A stretch of 12,261 bases of DNA from an uncultured Alistipes sp. (GTDB lineage Bacteria; Bacteroidota; Bacteroidia; Bacteroidales; Rikenellaceae), in contig CAKVKI010000057.1 of assembly GCA_934754975.1 (NCBI GenBank), forward strand, positions 1 to 12,261. Reading direction: 5' to 3'. Each line of letters starts with the position of its first letter. Position 1 is the stretch's first letter. Below the pieces are notes generated by a model that did not search any database, was not told the DNA's origin, and saw nothing but the letters and a program-made list of their open reading frames with translations. The translations under genes and the position numbers were made by a program. Below are positions 1 to 8,900 of the stretch, in pieces.

Positions 1-155
1 AGCGCGCCCTGAAAAAGTTCAAACGTAAATACGAGCGCACGGGCGTCCTGAAGGAACTCCGCCGCCGCCAGTACTTCACCAAGCCTTCGATCGCGAAGCG
101 CGTGGCGATGCAGCACGCTATTTATGTAGAGAACATGTACCGCGACGAGGACTAG
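1..155 (+). CDS. rpsU: 30S ribosomal protein bS21, C-terminal part
   Basis: Partial gene whose start lies beyond the left edge. The reading frame begins with a complete codon at base 3 and runs 50 residues to a TAG at 153-155. The visible protein starts [14 protein letters not shown] and ends YRDED. The lysine/arginine-rich helices and the [11 protein letters not shown] motif are diagnostic for bS21, a small protein of the 30S subunit platform near the 3' end of 16S rRNA. By comparison with a typical Bacteroidetes bS21 about 13 residues are missing. In Bacteroidetes bS21 takes part, with bS18 and bS6, in hiding the anti-Shine-Dalgarno sequence. The tyrosine in the AIY motif (codon 123-125) aligns with Tyr54, the residue implicated in Flavobacterium johnsoniae; that alignment is mine, from memory of the family. 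The gene is followed 25 bases later by its own terminator. Confidence 0.96.
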   Translation, partial: RALKKFKRKYERTGVLKELRRRQYFTKPSIAKRVAMQHAIYVENMYRDED

Positions 156-180
156 TCCTCCGGCGTTCTGCGCCATATAT

Positions 181-210
181 GCCCCGGCCTCTTCGGCCGG
201 GGCTTTTTTT
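181..210 (+). terminator. Rho-independent terminator of rpsU
   Basis: A perfect 9-bp GC-rich stem, GCCCCGGCC (181-189) with GGCCGGGGC (195-203), closes a 5-base loop TCTTC and is followed at once by seven T (204-210). It starts 25 bases after the rpsU stop codon and reads in the + direction, so it ends the ribosomal protein transcript. Confidence 0.95.
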
Positions 211-250
211 ATAGCTCCCTGACAGCAGGGAAAGGAGACTGTAATTCTTT

Positions 251-294
251 TGCCGGACTTGATGTATTGCGGACAGGAATCTGTCCGACCGGCA
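251..294. repeat. Two-tier inverted repeat between convergent terminators
   Basis: An outer perfect 6-bp pair, TGCCGG (251-256) with CCGGCA (289-294), encloses an inner perfect 6-bp pair, GGACAG (271-276) with CTGTCC (281-286), around a GAAT loop. One side of the inner stem has 14 unpaired bases and the other has 2. It lies in the 156-351 gap between rpsU and the minus-strand operon, just beyond the operon's terminator. No open frame or promoter was seen that would explain it. It may be a structured RNA 3' element, a protein-binding dyad or chance; function is unknown. Confidence 0.4.
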
Positions 295-296
295 TG

Positions 297-330
297 AAAA
301 AGGGTTTGCAGACCGATTCTGCAAACCCTT
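297..330 (-). terminator. Rho-independent terminator of the SusC/SusD operon
   Basis: A perfect 12-bp inverted repeat, AAGGGTTTGCAG (300-311) with CTGCAAACCCTT (319-330), has a 7-base loop. Read on the minus strand the stem ends in a run of five T (complement of 297-301). It begins 22 bases after the stop codon of the last operon gene. The + strand lacks a T-run after the stem, so it acts mainly for minus-strand transcripts. Together with the rpsU terminator it insulates two converging units. Confidence 0.9.
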
Positions 331-351
331 CCTGTAATGCGATACGCAGGA

Positions 352-2079
352 CTACCAGTCCTTTATACCGTCGGAGTGCTGGCCGGAGCCCCAGCCGTCG
401 TCGGTCAAAGATTTATCCAGACTGTTGAACATTGCCAGTGTTCCGGTAAAATTCTCCATATCCATTTTGATGCTGTATACATTTAGCAGCATTTCCAATG
501 TCCGGCAGGGTTCCCCTTCCCGTCCGCCGTGTTGCGAAGCCATAATGTCGCAGGCGACGACGAATTTTCCGGCCGGTTCCATCAGGTCGTGCGTGATGGG
601 GTACCATTTCGATCCGGCGAACATATCTTCGCCCCATGTCTCGGTGTCTTCTTGCGGATTGTAATTCGACGACCAATCGAAGAACATACAGCTCCATTTG
701 CTTTTGTCGAGACCGGCGATCGGTTTCAGCCCGCCGGAATAGGTGGCGTCCCACGGACTTACCGGCTGCCAGCGCTGGTCGCTCCACGCGTAGTCGATCA
801 GTCCGCCGACCTCGATGCCGTCGATCGCCTTGTCGAATCCGGCCGTGCATACGCCGTCGTCGACCAGCGAAAGCAGTTTGTCGGGCCCCAGCTTTTCGCG
901 CAACACTTTGATGAATTTGGCGTACGATGCCGGGTCGGCCGCCGGCATTCCTTCGGCGCCGTACCCCGAATCTCCGTCCCAGAGGTTTACTCCGTCGAGT
1001 TTGTACGTCGTTACCACCGAAGCGATCTGGGTCGCCAGGTCGTTGCGCTGGGCGTCGTTGAGGTTGCAGAATCCGATGCCTTCGCCGCCGCCCTGTATGG
1101 CGATGCAGACTTTGGCCCCGATGGTTTTCAGCGGTACGATATATTTCGCACGGTTGAGAAGTACGTAATGCAGGTCGGGCGCGAGCTTCAGTACGGCCCG
1201 CTGCTGCCGGGCATTGTACGTCACCGTCGCCGTTTGCAGCATCACGGCGTCTACGGCATAGTAAGCGTCGCCTTGGAAAGTCTCCAGATCCGTTACTTCG
1301 ACCTTCATGATGTTGGCGATGAGCGGCGATATGCCGGATGTGTTGCAATAGATGAATAATTGGCATATGTCGTCGCGTGTCCGGCGTTCGTCGCCGTGTT
1401 TCCACCAGTTGCAGATGTCGTTGAGTACGTCGATTTTGTAATACAGCGTCTCTGAGGTCTTCGTGACGATGCCGTTCTCGACCACTTCGGCGACTACGGG
1501 GCATATCCAACGGCCGAACTTGCGCAGTTTCATGGGTGATGCCGAAGGGCTGTCGCTCGGTTTTTCATACGCCAGGTCCACATTGTCGAAATTGAACTTG
1601 ATGGAAATGCTCCCCGTCGAGGTTTTCCCCGCAGGTATGGTCACCTCCGCCGGTTCGGGCAATGTCGTGTATTTCGGCAGTACGGGGCGGTAACGCTGAT
1701 AGGTTTTCCACATACCGTTGAGGAAATTATAGCTGTTAATCAGCCCCCGGTCGTCGTTGTAGTTGAGCGCCGCGATCGTATCCACCCGAAACCGGATCGT
1801 AATATCGTGGTCGGCGGCTTCGGTGAGCGAGAAGGCGAAGGCATCGGAGATTTCGTTGCCCGATTCCTTGCTGTTGTCGTACTGGAGTGCGAGACTTATT
1901 TCGCCCGGGGCGTTTTTTACGGTGCTTATCAACGCTCCTGCAGGGGTGTCCGAAGTCGCGGGAAGCTGTCCTTCGTCCTGGAGTACCGGATCGGCTTCGC
2001 AGGCCGCAAGGCCCGCCGCGGCCAGCAGGCCGATGGCTGCGGCGCGGAAGCTGTACGGGAATTTTGTGTATCGTTTCAT
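352..2079 (-). CDS. DUF1735 (BT_3987-type) + GH18-like surface lipoprotein, catalytic residues lost
   Basis: 575 residues. An N-terminal signal with lipobox LAAC (Cys27) is followed by acidic residues (EADP, then QDE), as expected for a surface-exposed Bacteroidetes lipoprotein. Residues about 55-218 form a DUF1735-type beta-sandwich. Residues about 240-575 resemble the TIM barrel of GH18 endo-beta-N-acetylglucosaminidases: strand motifs YIVPLKTIGAKVCIAIQGGG (313-332) and LDGVNLWDGDSGYG (361-374). Active relatives read roughly LDGxDxDDEY here, within the GH18 motif DxxDxDxE. This protein has Trp367 where the second catalytic Asp belongs and Gly369 where the proton-donor Glu belongs, and Asn365 at the preceding Asp. 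The barrel looks intact in length, so I infer a non-hydrolytic glycan-binding protein. It is the last gene of the operon, 18 bases after the LamG gene and just before a terminator. Exact substrate unknown; an N-glycan or GlcNAc-containing glycan is plausible from the family. Confidence 0.88.
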   Translation of the reverse strand: MKRYTKFPYSFRAAAIGLLAAAGLAACEADPVLQDEGQLPATSDTPAGALISTVKNAPGEISLALQYDNSKESGNEISDAFAFSLTEAADHDITIRFRVDTIAALNYNDDRGLINSYNFLNGMWKTYQRYRPVLPKYTTLPEPAEVTIPAGKTSTGSISIKFNFDNVDLAYEKPSDSPSASPMKLRKFGRWICPVVAEVVENGIVTKTSETLYYKIDVLNDICNWWKHGDERRTRDDICQLFIYCNTSGISPLIANIMKVEVTDLETFQGDAYYAVDAVMLQTATVTYNARQQRAVLKLAPDLHYVLLNRAKYIVPLKTIGAKVCIAIQGGGEGIGFCNLNDAQRNDLATQIASVVTTYKLDGVNLWDGDSGYGAEGMPAADPASYAKFIKVLREKLGPDKLLSLVDDGVCTAGFDKAIDGIEVGGLIDYAWSDQRWQPVSPWDATYSGGLKPIAGLDKSKWSCMFFDWSSNYNPQEDTETWGEDMFAGSKWYPITHDLMEPAGKFVVACDIMASQHGGREGEPCRTLEMLLNVYSIKMDMENFTGTLAMFNSLDKSLTDDGWGSGQHSDGIKDW

Positions 2080-2097
2080 CTTTTTCGGTTTTTCAGG

Positions 2098-3339
2098 TTA
2101 TTGTTCGGCATTGAGCATCGGGATTTCGATCGTATTGTCCCATACCAGGTCGATATTCGATACGGCGTCGTTGCCGTGTCCGGTCTGGTCTTTGACGGTA
2201 TTTCCCTGCCCTTCATTGAATTTCCAGTAGGCCTGAAGTCCTTCGGTCTGCGGATCGACGTCGTACATCGACTTCCAGATCTCGTCGGGCGTGCGTACTA
2301 CGTTCCAGATGCGGACTTCCGAAATCATGCCCTGCAGCGGACGGGTCTCGTTGTAGGAATAACCGATGAAGAACTGGTAGGCGTTTTTATTGCCTACGGG
2401 GTCTTTGCCGCGCATGGCCAGGTCGATCGTCGGATTGCCGTAGCCGATTTTGCCTTCGCTCTGGAGTTTGCCGTTGACGTAGATGCGCCCCTCCTTGGTT
2501 GCGATATTCCAGGTGAAAGCGACGTGATACCACTCGCGGGTCTTGAGCCGTTTGCTGCGGTCGTCGCCGGGAATCTTGTTGCTGCCGCTGATTTCGACCT
2601 GCAGCTGTTCGCGCGTGAAGCTCGAATCGCCGATGCGGAGCATGCAGTGCTGCTCGACGCCCATGATCGAAGAGATGCCGGCCGTTTCCTGCGGAATGGG
2701 GTCGAAGCTGTCGAGGTAGATGATCGCTTCGTACGTCACGGCCTTCATGTCGTTGACCCATACACAGCCTTCGGCCGTGTCGAATCCGGGAACGGACATG
2801 TAATTGTCTTTGCCCAGGCTGGCGGCGACGGTGATGGCCGACGAGCGGCGTACTAGATAGTAGACCGTGCGCGAACCCTGCATGATACCGATGTTGGCCT
2901 CGGAGATCGTGATGGGCAGCAGGTAGGTCTCATCGACTTCGAGCTGGTCGAGGTCCGAGAAGTCCACGTGCATGACTTCCGACGAGGTGAGTCCGGCCGG
3001 AATGGCGAGCCGGGTCGTCGAGAGCGAATAATACGCTTTGTCGAGTACCGCATAATCGGTATTGTGGCGGGTGTTGTAAGAGGCGGCTTTCGACGCATCG
3101 ACGGCCAGCGTTACGGCGATTTCGTTCGGTGCGGGATAGGCCAGTACGGCCGAAAGTTCCTGCGAACGGTGCCGTACCGTCTTGTTGAACGACATGGCCA
3201 CGGCTTCGGTTTCGGCAGCGGCGTCGAGGTAGACCGAGTTGCCGAAAGGCGATTTTTCGGTATAGTCCTGATTGTCGCATCCCGCCAGCCCTGCGGCCAG
3301 TACGAGGGGAAGGACAAAAGTGAATAATTGCTTTTTCAT
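2098..3339 (-). CDS. DUF1735 + LamG (concanavalin A-like) surface glycan-binding lipoprotein
   Basis: 413 residues. The signal peptide ends in the lipobox LAGC (Cys21), followed by an acidic stretch (DNQDYTE) consistent with export to the cell surface. Residues about 30-165 are a DUF1735-type beta-sandwich, with conserved turns such as LAIPAGLTSS and DETYLLPITI. Residues about 175-405 form a LamG/concanavalin A-like jelly roll: WYHVAFTWN (270-278), GRIYVNGKL (284-292), MISEVRIWN (338-346) and YWKFNEGQG (371-379) are typical. No catalytic motif is visible, so the likely role is binding glycan at the cell surface and passing it to SusD/SusC. It starts 9 bases after the preceding gene ends and is surely cotranscribed. 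NCBI-style naming would be a DUF1735 and LamG domain-containing protein. Confidence 0.9.
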   Translation of the reverse strand: MKKQLFTFVLPLVLAAGLAGCDNQDYTEKSPFGNSVYLDAAAETEAVAMSFNKTVRHRSQELSAVLAYPAPNEIAVTLAVDASKAASYNTRHNTDYAVLDKAYYSLSTTRLAIPAGLTSSEVMHVDFSDLDQLEVDETYLLPITISEANIGIMQGSRTVYYLVRRSSAITVAASLGKDNYMSVPGFDTAEGCVWVNDMKAVTYEAIIYLDSFDPIPQETAGISSIMGVEQHCMLRIGDSSFTREQLQVEISGSNKIPGDDRSKRLKTREWYHVAFTWNIATKEGRIYVNGKLQSEGKIGYGNPTIDLAMRGKDPVGNKNAYQFFIGYSYNETRPLQGMISEVRIWNVVRTPDEIWKSMYDVDPQTEGLQAYWKFNEGQGNTVKDQTGHGNDAVSNIDLVWDNTIEIPMLNAEQ

Positions 3340-3348
3340 GGCAGTCCG

Positions 3349-4308
3349 TTAATTTTTCGGCGATGCGTTCAGCAGCGCTATCACTCCGCCGATGTGTTTG
3401 TAGGTATAGGTCGGATCGTAGTAGTCGGAGCCGATGTCGTAGATGCCCAGCCCGGCGAGAGGCCCTTCGGAGAGTACGAGATGCGCGACTTCGGTCAGCG
3501 CGCCGACTTTGGCCTGATCGACCGAGAGGATCGTGGACGACGGGTCGGTCGAGAGGAACAGTTTCGAAGCGGGAAGTCCCCATACGTCCAGCGCTTCGCG
3601 GATCAGCAGCTGCATGTCGGATACGTTGTCGTAATCGGCGGTGCTGAGTACGAAGTAGTCGAATTTGCTGCGGTCGGCGTCTGCGAGGAAGGTCGGGTCG
3701 CCTTCGAAAAGCAAGGCTTTGCCACCGTTCGAAGCGGGGCCTGCCACGGCTGCGAGTTTATCGACGAGCAGGCGTGCGGCGGCCTGCTGCGCGGCGCTGC
3801 CGTCGCCCATAACGGGATTCCCGGCCAGCACGGCGCCGTCGAGTCCGTATTTGGCGATTTTTGCAAGTACGCCGTCGATGTAGCCGCCCAATGCCGCATT
3901 GTCGGCAAGTCGGTCTTTAAGCCGGTCGTAATCCACGTAATAGAGTACGCGGGTGCCTTTCTCCTGTACGCCGGGGATGTCTTCGACGTCATACGGGGTC
4001 ATGTCGTCGGAGTTGCAGAACGCCGCGAAATCGAGGCTGTCGGGAAGCGACCGCAGGAAATCTTTCTCCGAAACGGATGCTTCGGGAGCGTTGTTCAGCC
4101 GGCCGTAAGTGCGGATATGGTCGCTCTGTTTGTATTTGCGCAGCGCTTCCATATAGGCGGCGTATTTTGCGGGGTCCTGATCTTTCGGACTGTCGATCTC
4201 CAGACCGACGGTCTCCTGCTCCGTCCAGTCCGAGCAGGCTGCGGCGAGAAATGCGCAGCAGGACAGGGCCAGGAAGAGCGATATGAATCGGTTTATTCGA
4301 ATTTTCAT
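3349..4308 (-). CDS. Short GH18-like surface lipoprotein (BT1044-like fold), catalytic residues lost
   Basis: 319 residues. A signal peptide ends at AAAC (Cys25), followed by SDWTEQE; the lipobox has Ala at -3, slightly off consensus but acceptable. The body resembles the small GH18-like domain of Bacteroidetes endoglycosidase-type lipoproteins: a YMEALRKYKQSDH helix (52-64), the strand KGTRVLYYVDYDRL (117-130) and the equivalent of the catalytic strand, KYGLDGAVLAGNPV (153-166). Active relatives carry Asp and Glu in the DxDxE part; here the positions are Ala162 and Asn164, and only the leading Asp157 survives. I infer a binding protein, not an enzyme. It sits 8 bases after susD, a slot often filled by a surface glycan-binding protein. 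The fold assignment is from motif memory and is less certain than for the last gene of the operon. Confidence 0.82.
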   Translation of the reverse strand: MKIRINRFISLFLALSCCAFLAAACSDWTEQETVGLEIDSPKDQDPAKYAAYMEALRKYKQSDHIRTYGRLNNAPEASVSEKDFLRSLPDSLDFAAFCNSDDMTPYDVEDIPGVQEKGTRVLYYVDYDRLKDRLADNAALGGYIDGVLAKIAKYGLDGAVLAGNPVMGDGSAAQQAAARLLVDKLAAVAGPASNGGKALLFEGDPTFLADADRSKFDYFVLSTADYDNVSDMQLLIREALDVWGLPASKLFLSTDPSSTILSVDQAKVGALTEVAHLVLSEGPLAGLGIYDIGSDYYDPTYTYKHIGGVIALLNASPKN

Positions 4309-4316
4309 GGCATATG

Positions 4317-5906
4317 TTATTTAGCGTGTCTTACATCCCACCACAAGGGGGTGGCTCCGTTGTCCGGGCCGCCCAGTTTGCCGATGGCTTCCTGCAGGTT
4401 GGCGTTGTTCAGGCTCTTCTCCTCGGCGGGATAGGCCAGCCGGCGGATCATGGTCTCCGAGTTGATGATGCCGCCGCTGTGGTTCTGACCTTCCGGAACG
4501 GGCATCAGGCGCGGATAACCCGTGCGCCGGAATTCGGCCCATGCTTCGGTAGCCATGGGGTAGATGGCGATCCACTTCTGGGTGATGATCCGTTCGAGGT
4601 TGCGCTCCTTCACGTCGGCGCCCGTGCCCTCTTCCCATGCGACGGTGATCGTGCTGCGGGCCGTGCTGTTGTTCTGGCCTTTGGGGTCCTTGTAATCTTC
4701 GGGTTTCTTCTGCGTGTCGGCGATGTATTCGTCTGCGCCCGTCACTCCGCGCTCCTCGAACGACAGGCGGATGGCCTTTGCATAGAGGTCGGCGGCGGTG
4801 CCGCCCATCGCCCAGCCGTTGAGCGCACCCTCCGCACGCAGGAGGGTCACTTCTGCGGCGTTCATCCAGAGATGCGGATCGGTGTCTTTGATGATCTGCA
4901 TCGAGTAGAGTTTCTCGTCGGCGGTCTGATCGACCGTGTAGATGCCGATGCGCATCCCCGCATATACCTCTTTTTTGTCTTCGCCCGTTCCGGTGGTGAC
5001 GGTCGTGAAGTATTTTGCACGGCGCGGGTCCTCGTAGCCGTTCATGTAGCAGACGATGTCCGCTCCGACGCGGTGGTCGCCCCACGAGTTGATGACCATC
5101 GAGGCGCGGTTCTGGGCTACGGTGAGCGATGCGCCGTCCTCGTTGGTCTCGATGACGCCTCCCGCAACGGCCTGCTCCGCGATCTGCTGTGCGAGCGTGG
5201 GATTCACGAACGAGATGCGGATCGCCATGCGCAGTCGCAGCGAGTTGAGGTATTTGAGCCACTTGTGCAGGTCGCCGCCGTATACGCCGTCGAAAAGTTT
5301 CAGCACTTCGGTACTCATGTTGATATTGGCCTGCAACTGCTCTTCGGCGCGGGTCAGGTCGGCGAAAAAGGCGTTGTATACCTCCTCCTGCGAGTCGTAA
5401 GCCACTTCGAGCGATTCATCCTTGTTGTTCTCGCTGACTACGCCCGTATAGGGGATCGGACCGTAGGTGTCCGTCACGCGGAGCATCGTCGCCACGCGGC
5501 AGATGCGGGCCAGGGCCTGCGCTACGGCGTTGTCCTTGCGCATGACGGCCCGGTAGTCGGGGTAGAAGTTCTTCATCACGGTGACGAACTGCGCCGAGTT
5601 CCAGTCTTCGGAGGGGTTGTAAACCGAGAATTTGTCGATGAAGTTGGTGACGGTCGTTTCGGCGTAACCGGCGTACGATCCTCCGCAGAGCAGCTCGGCG
5701 AACTGGTAGAGGTGTTCCTCGGTGGGGATGACGTAACTCTGCAGCGTCTTGATGCTCGATCCGACGTCGTAGAAGTCGCGGCCCAGCTGCTCTTTGGTGA
5801 CCTCGTTGGGGTTGCGGTTGATCTGGTCGAAATCCCCGCAACCTCCGGCGCCGAGCATCGCTCCTGCGAGCAGCAGATACTGTATGAGGTTGATGATATG
5901 TTTCAT
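4317..5906 (-). CDS. SusD/RagB family outer-membrane nutrient-binding lipoprotein
   Basis: 529 residues. The signal peptide ends at AGGC (Cys23); the mature start CGDFDQINRNPNEVT is characteristic of the SusD-like subgroup annotated as nutrient-binding outer membrane lipoproteins. The N-terminal half is helix-rich with tetratricopeptide-like segments (for example RVTDTYGPIPYTG near residue 150), and the C-terminal part has ATEAWAEFRRTGYPRLMP and ends in WWDVRHAK, all hallmarks of the family. The protein forms the lid over the SusC barrel and binds the incoming glycan. The start codon is 13 bases after the susC stop, and the next gene starts 8 bases after its stop, so these genes form one transcript. 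The ligand cannot be read from the sequence. Confidence 0.96.
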   Translation of the reverse strand: MKHIINLIQYLLLAGAMLGAGGCGDFDQINRNPNEVTKEQLGRDFYDVGSSIKTLQSYVIPTEEHLYQFAELLCGGSYAGYAETTVTNFIDKFSVYNPSEDWNSAQFVTVMKNFYPDYRAVMRKDNAVAQALARICRVATMLRVTDTYGPIPYTGVVSENNKDESLEVAYDSQEEVYNAFFADLTRAEEQLQANINMSTEVLKLFDGVYGGDLHKWLKYLNSLRLRMAIRISFVNPTLAQQIAEQAVAGGVIETNEDGASLTVAQNRASMVINSWGDHRVGADIVCYMNGYEDPRRAKYFTTVTTGTGEDKKEVYAGMRIGIYTVDQTADEKLYSMQIIKDTDPHLWMNAAEVTLLRAEGALNGWAMGGTAADLYAKAIRLSFEERGVTGADEYIADTQKKPEDYKDPKGQNNSTARSTITVAWEEGTGADVKERNLERIITQKWIAIYPMATEAWAEFRRTGYPRLMPVPEGQNHSGGIINSETMIRRLAYPAEEKSLNNANLQEAIGKLGGPDNGATPLWWDVRHAK

Positions 5907-5919
5907 GGTGTTCTTCTTT

Positions 5920-8900
5920 TTAGAAAGTAAGTTTCACGTTGAAGCCGAGACTGCGCAGCGAGGGCATCATGAAGTAGTCTATGCCCTGGTAATAGTTGCC
6001 CGTCGTGGCGACGGCTTCGGGATCGAACGGCGCTTTGTTGTAGATCATCCAGAGGTTCGAGCCGACGAACGACACGTTGACCGCGCAGACGTTGCGGAAC
6101 CATTTGCGCGGCAGCGTGTAGCCGACCGAGAGTTCCGCCAGCCGGACGTTGGTCGCCGAATAGGTGTAGTACTGCGGCAGGCCGTTCTGCGAGCTGACGG
6201 CCGAATACCACGTCTGCGGGTCGATGCGGCTGCGGCCGTTGATCGTCACGCCGCCTGCGTCGCGCGCTGCGGCCGAGGCTTCCGATACGCCGTAATAGTC
6301 CATCGCCGCCTGCGTCGCCGAGTAGACGATGCCGCCGATGCGGGCTTTTACGAGCGCCCTCAGCCGGATACCTTTCCATGTAAAGCCGTTGCTCCAGGCG
6401 AGGTTGTATTTCGGGAATACCGAGCCGAGCTTGATGTCGTCGGCGACGGTTACCGAAACCGGATTGCCGTCGTCGTCGAGCAGGACCTGCCCGTTCTTGT
6501 CGTAAGCCAGCTTCGAATGTGTGTAGAGGTCGCCCAGCGTACCGCCCGTCTTGAGAATGAACTTGGCTTTTCCCAAACCCTGTCCGGGGGTGGAGAGTTC
6601 CAGCCGGTTCTTGTCGATCGGTTTGCCCAGTTCGGGGTGTATGTAGTTGGAAACCAGCTCGACGATTTCATTCTTGTTCCACGAGAAGGTGAAATTCGAA
6701 TCCCAGCCGAAGTCGCCCCATTTATGGTTGTAACCCAGCGCCAGCTCGACGCCGGTGTTGCGTACGTGGCCTGTCTGGAGATAAATCGTCGAGTAACCCG
6801 ACGATACCGAGAGGTCGGGGTCGAAAGTCTGGTTCTTGGTGTCGGCGCGGTAGAACGAAGCGCTCAGCGAGAGACTGCGCCACAGGCTCATATCGACGCC
6901 GATTTCCCATGAATTGGTACGCTCGGGGTGTAATTTGCCGATCGGGAAGTGGGTCTTGGTGTTCCACAACTGCGTGGTTTCGTTCCACGAGAAGGTGGGC
7001 GAAGTCAGGTGGCGCGGGTAGGGCAGACCTACCGACGAGAACGACCCGCGGAGTTTCAGGTAGTCTATCTGCTCCGGCATGTCGAAGGTCACGTTGGGCA
7101 GCCACGACAGACCTGCGGAGGGGTAGAAGAAGGATATCTGAGAGGAATTGGCCAGTTGCGAAGCCCAGTCGTTACGTCCCGTGACGGTCAGGTAGAGCAT
7201 GCGTTTCCAGCCTACCTCGACGCTGGCGAAGACCGATTCGGTCAGCTCCCGCCAGCCGTCACGCACGGCGCGGCCCTTGTTGCGGTCGATGTTCAGCACC
7301 GTGAAGAGGTTGGGGATGCCGTCGTCGCGCAGCGGGCCAATGTTCGACGTGCCGTCGACCTTGGTGTCGCTGACGCTGGCGCCGATGTTGGCCACCAGCG
7401 AAAAGTCCTCGCCGAAGTTTTTGTTGATGTTGACCAGGATATCGGCATAGGTCTGGTTGTCGGTGGTGCGGGTTTCGGTGTATTTTCCCTTGTTGCTCTC
7501 TTCGAGCAGGGTGGGATTCGACGAGGCGTAGAGTTTCTCGGTGAAGAGGTTGGCCGTGTTGTCAATGCGTACGCGTCCCGAAACGTTGAGCCAGTCGGTC
7601 AGTTTGTAGCTCAGTGCGGCCGAGAGCATGTAGCGTTTCTTGTCGTTCTCGCGCAGGTTGCGGTAGGCGATCCAATAGGGATTCTGCATGCGGAAGTCAC
7701 CCTGTCCCTGCGGCCAGTACTGTTCGGAGATCTGGCGGGCCGGATTCCAGCGTTCGAAGTTTTTGATGAGCGAAAAGTCGTCGCCGCGCGGAAACAGATA
7801 CGCTGAGACCAGCGGGTTGGAATAGGCGCCCTGATTGACCATATTGCGGTCGTTCTGCATGATGTAGCTGGCGTCGACGTCGAGCTTGAGCCGGTCGCCC
7901 AGAAAATACGACGTGTTGCGGAACGTGAAATTATAGCGGTTGTAGCGGTTGTTGGGAACAATGCCTTCGGAATTGACCGTACCTATTGAGAAGTGTACCT
8001 GGTTGCGTTCCGAGCCGCCCGACATGGTGACCGAATTGGAGTAGACGGCGCCCGTTTCGAAAAAATCGTTCGGCGTGTAGCCGCGTTGTGCGGCGGCGTT
8101 GAGCGCGGGTCCCCAGCTGAAGATCTTCGAGCCGCTGACCTTGCCCCGGCTGCCGGTTCCGTAGCGGTTCTGGAAACTGGGCATCGAGAACGGCTGGAGA
8201 AACTCGGTGTTGCTCGAAAAGGTGACGTCGAAGCGTCCCGCCTTACCGCGTTTGGTGGTGACGACGATCGCGCCGTTCGCGGCGTTCGAACCGTACAGCG
8301 CCGCAGCCGCCGCGCCCGTCAGTACGGAGATCGACTCGATGTCGTCGGGGTTGATGTCGGCGATGCCTTCGGTCGAACCCTGCGAACCGTTTTCGGTCGA
8401 GCCGCTGCTGCCGGTATTGTGCATTGGAATACCGTCGATTACGTAAAGTGCGTTGCTCGATGCGCTGATCGACTTGGCGCCGCGCATCACGACCTTGGCC
8501 GCGCCGCCGACTCCCGACGACGAGGTATTGATCTGCAGGCCGGCGACTTTGCCCGACAGCGAATTGATGAAGTTGGCGTCCTTGACGTCGGTAATGGCGT
8601 CCGATTTGACCTGCTGTACGTTGTACGAGAGGGCTTTCTGTTCGCGCTTGATGCCGAGAGCCGTCACGACGACCTGTTCCATCTGTACGACCGATTCACG
8701 GAGCGTAATCTCGAAGCGCGTACGGTTGCCGACGGGGACCGTGACAGGCTCGTAGCCGATGAAATTGACGGCCAGCGCCGGACCCCCCCCCTCGGTTTGT
8801 GGTACCTGCAGCCGGAACGATCCGTCGGTCGCCGTGCTGGTGCCGGTAGTCGTACCCTCTACCAGGACCGAAGCGCCGATGACCGGAATTCCGTGTTCAT

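Noticed and set aside
1807..2856. A 349-codon open frame on the + strand across the two DUF1735 genes
   Set aside because: It spans the boundary of two well-supported minus-strand genes and shows no recognisable domain, so it is a shadow frame.
4314..5930. A 538-codon open frame on the + strand, antisense to the whole susD gene
   Set aside because: Its translation is rich in Val, Arg, Gly and Asp with no family motif, and it mirrors a confident SusD gene. Long antisense frames are common in GC-rich codon-biased genes.
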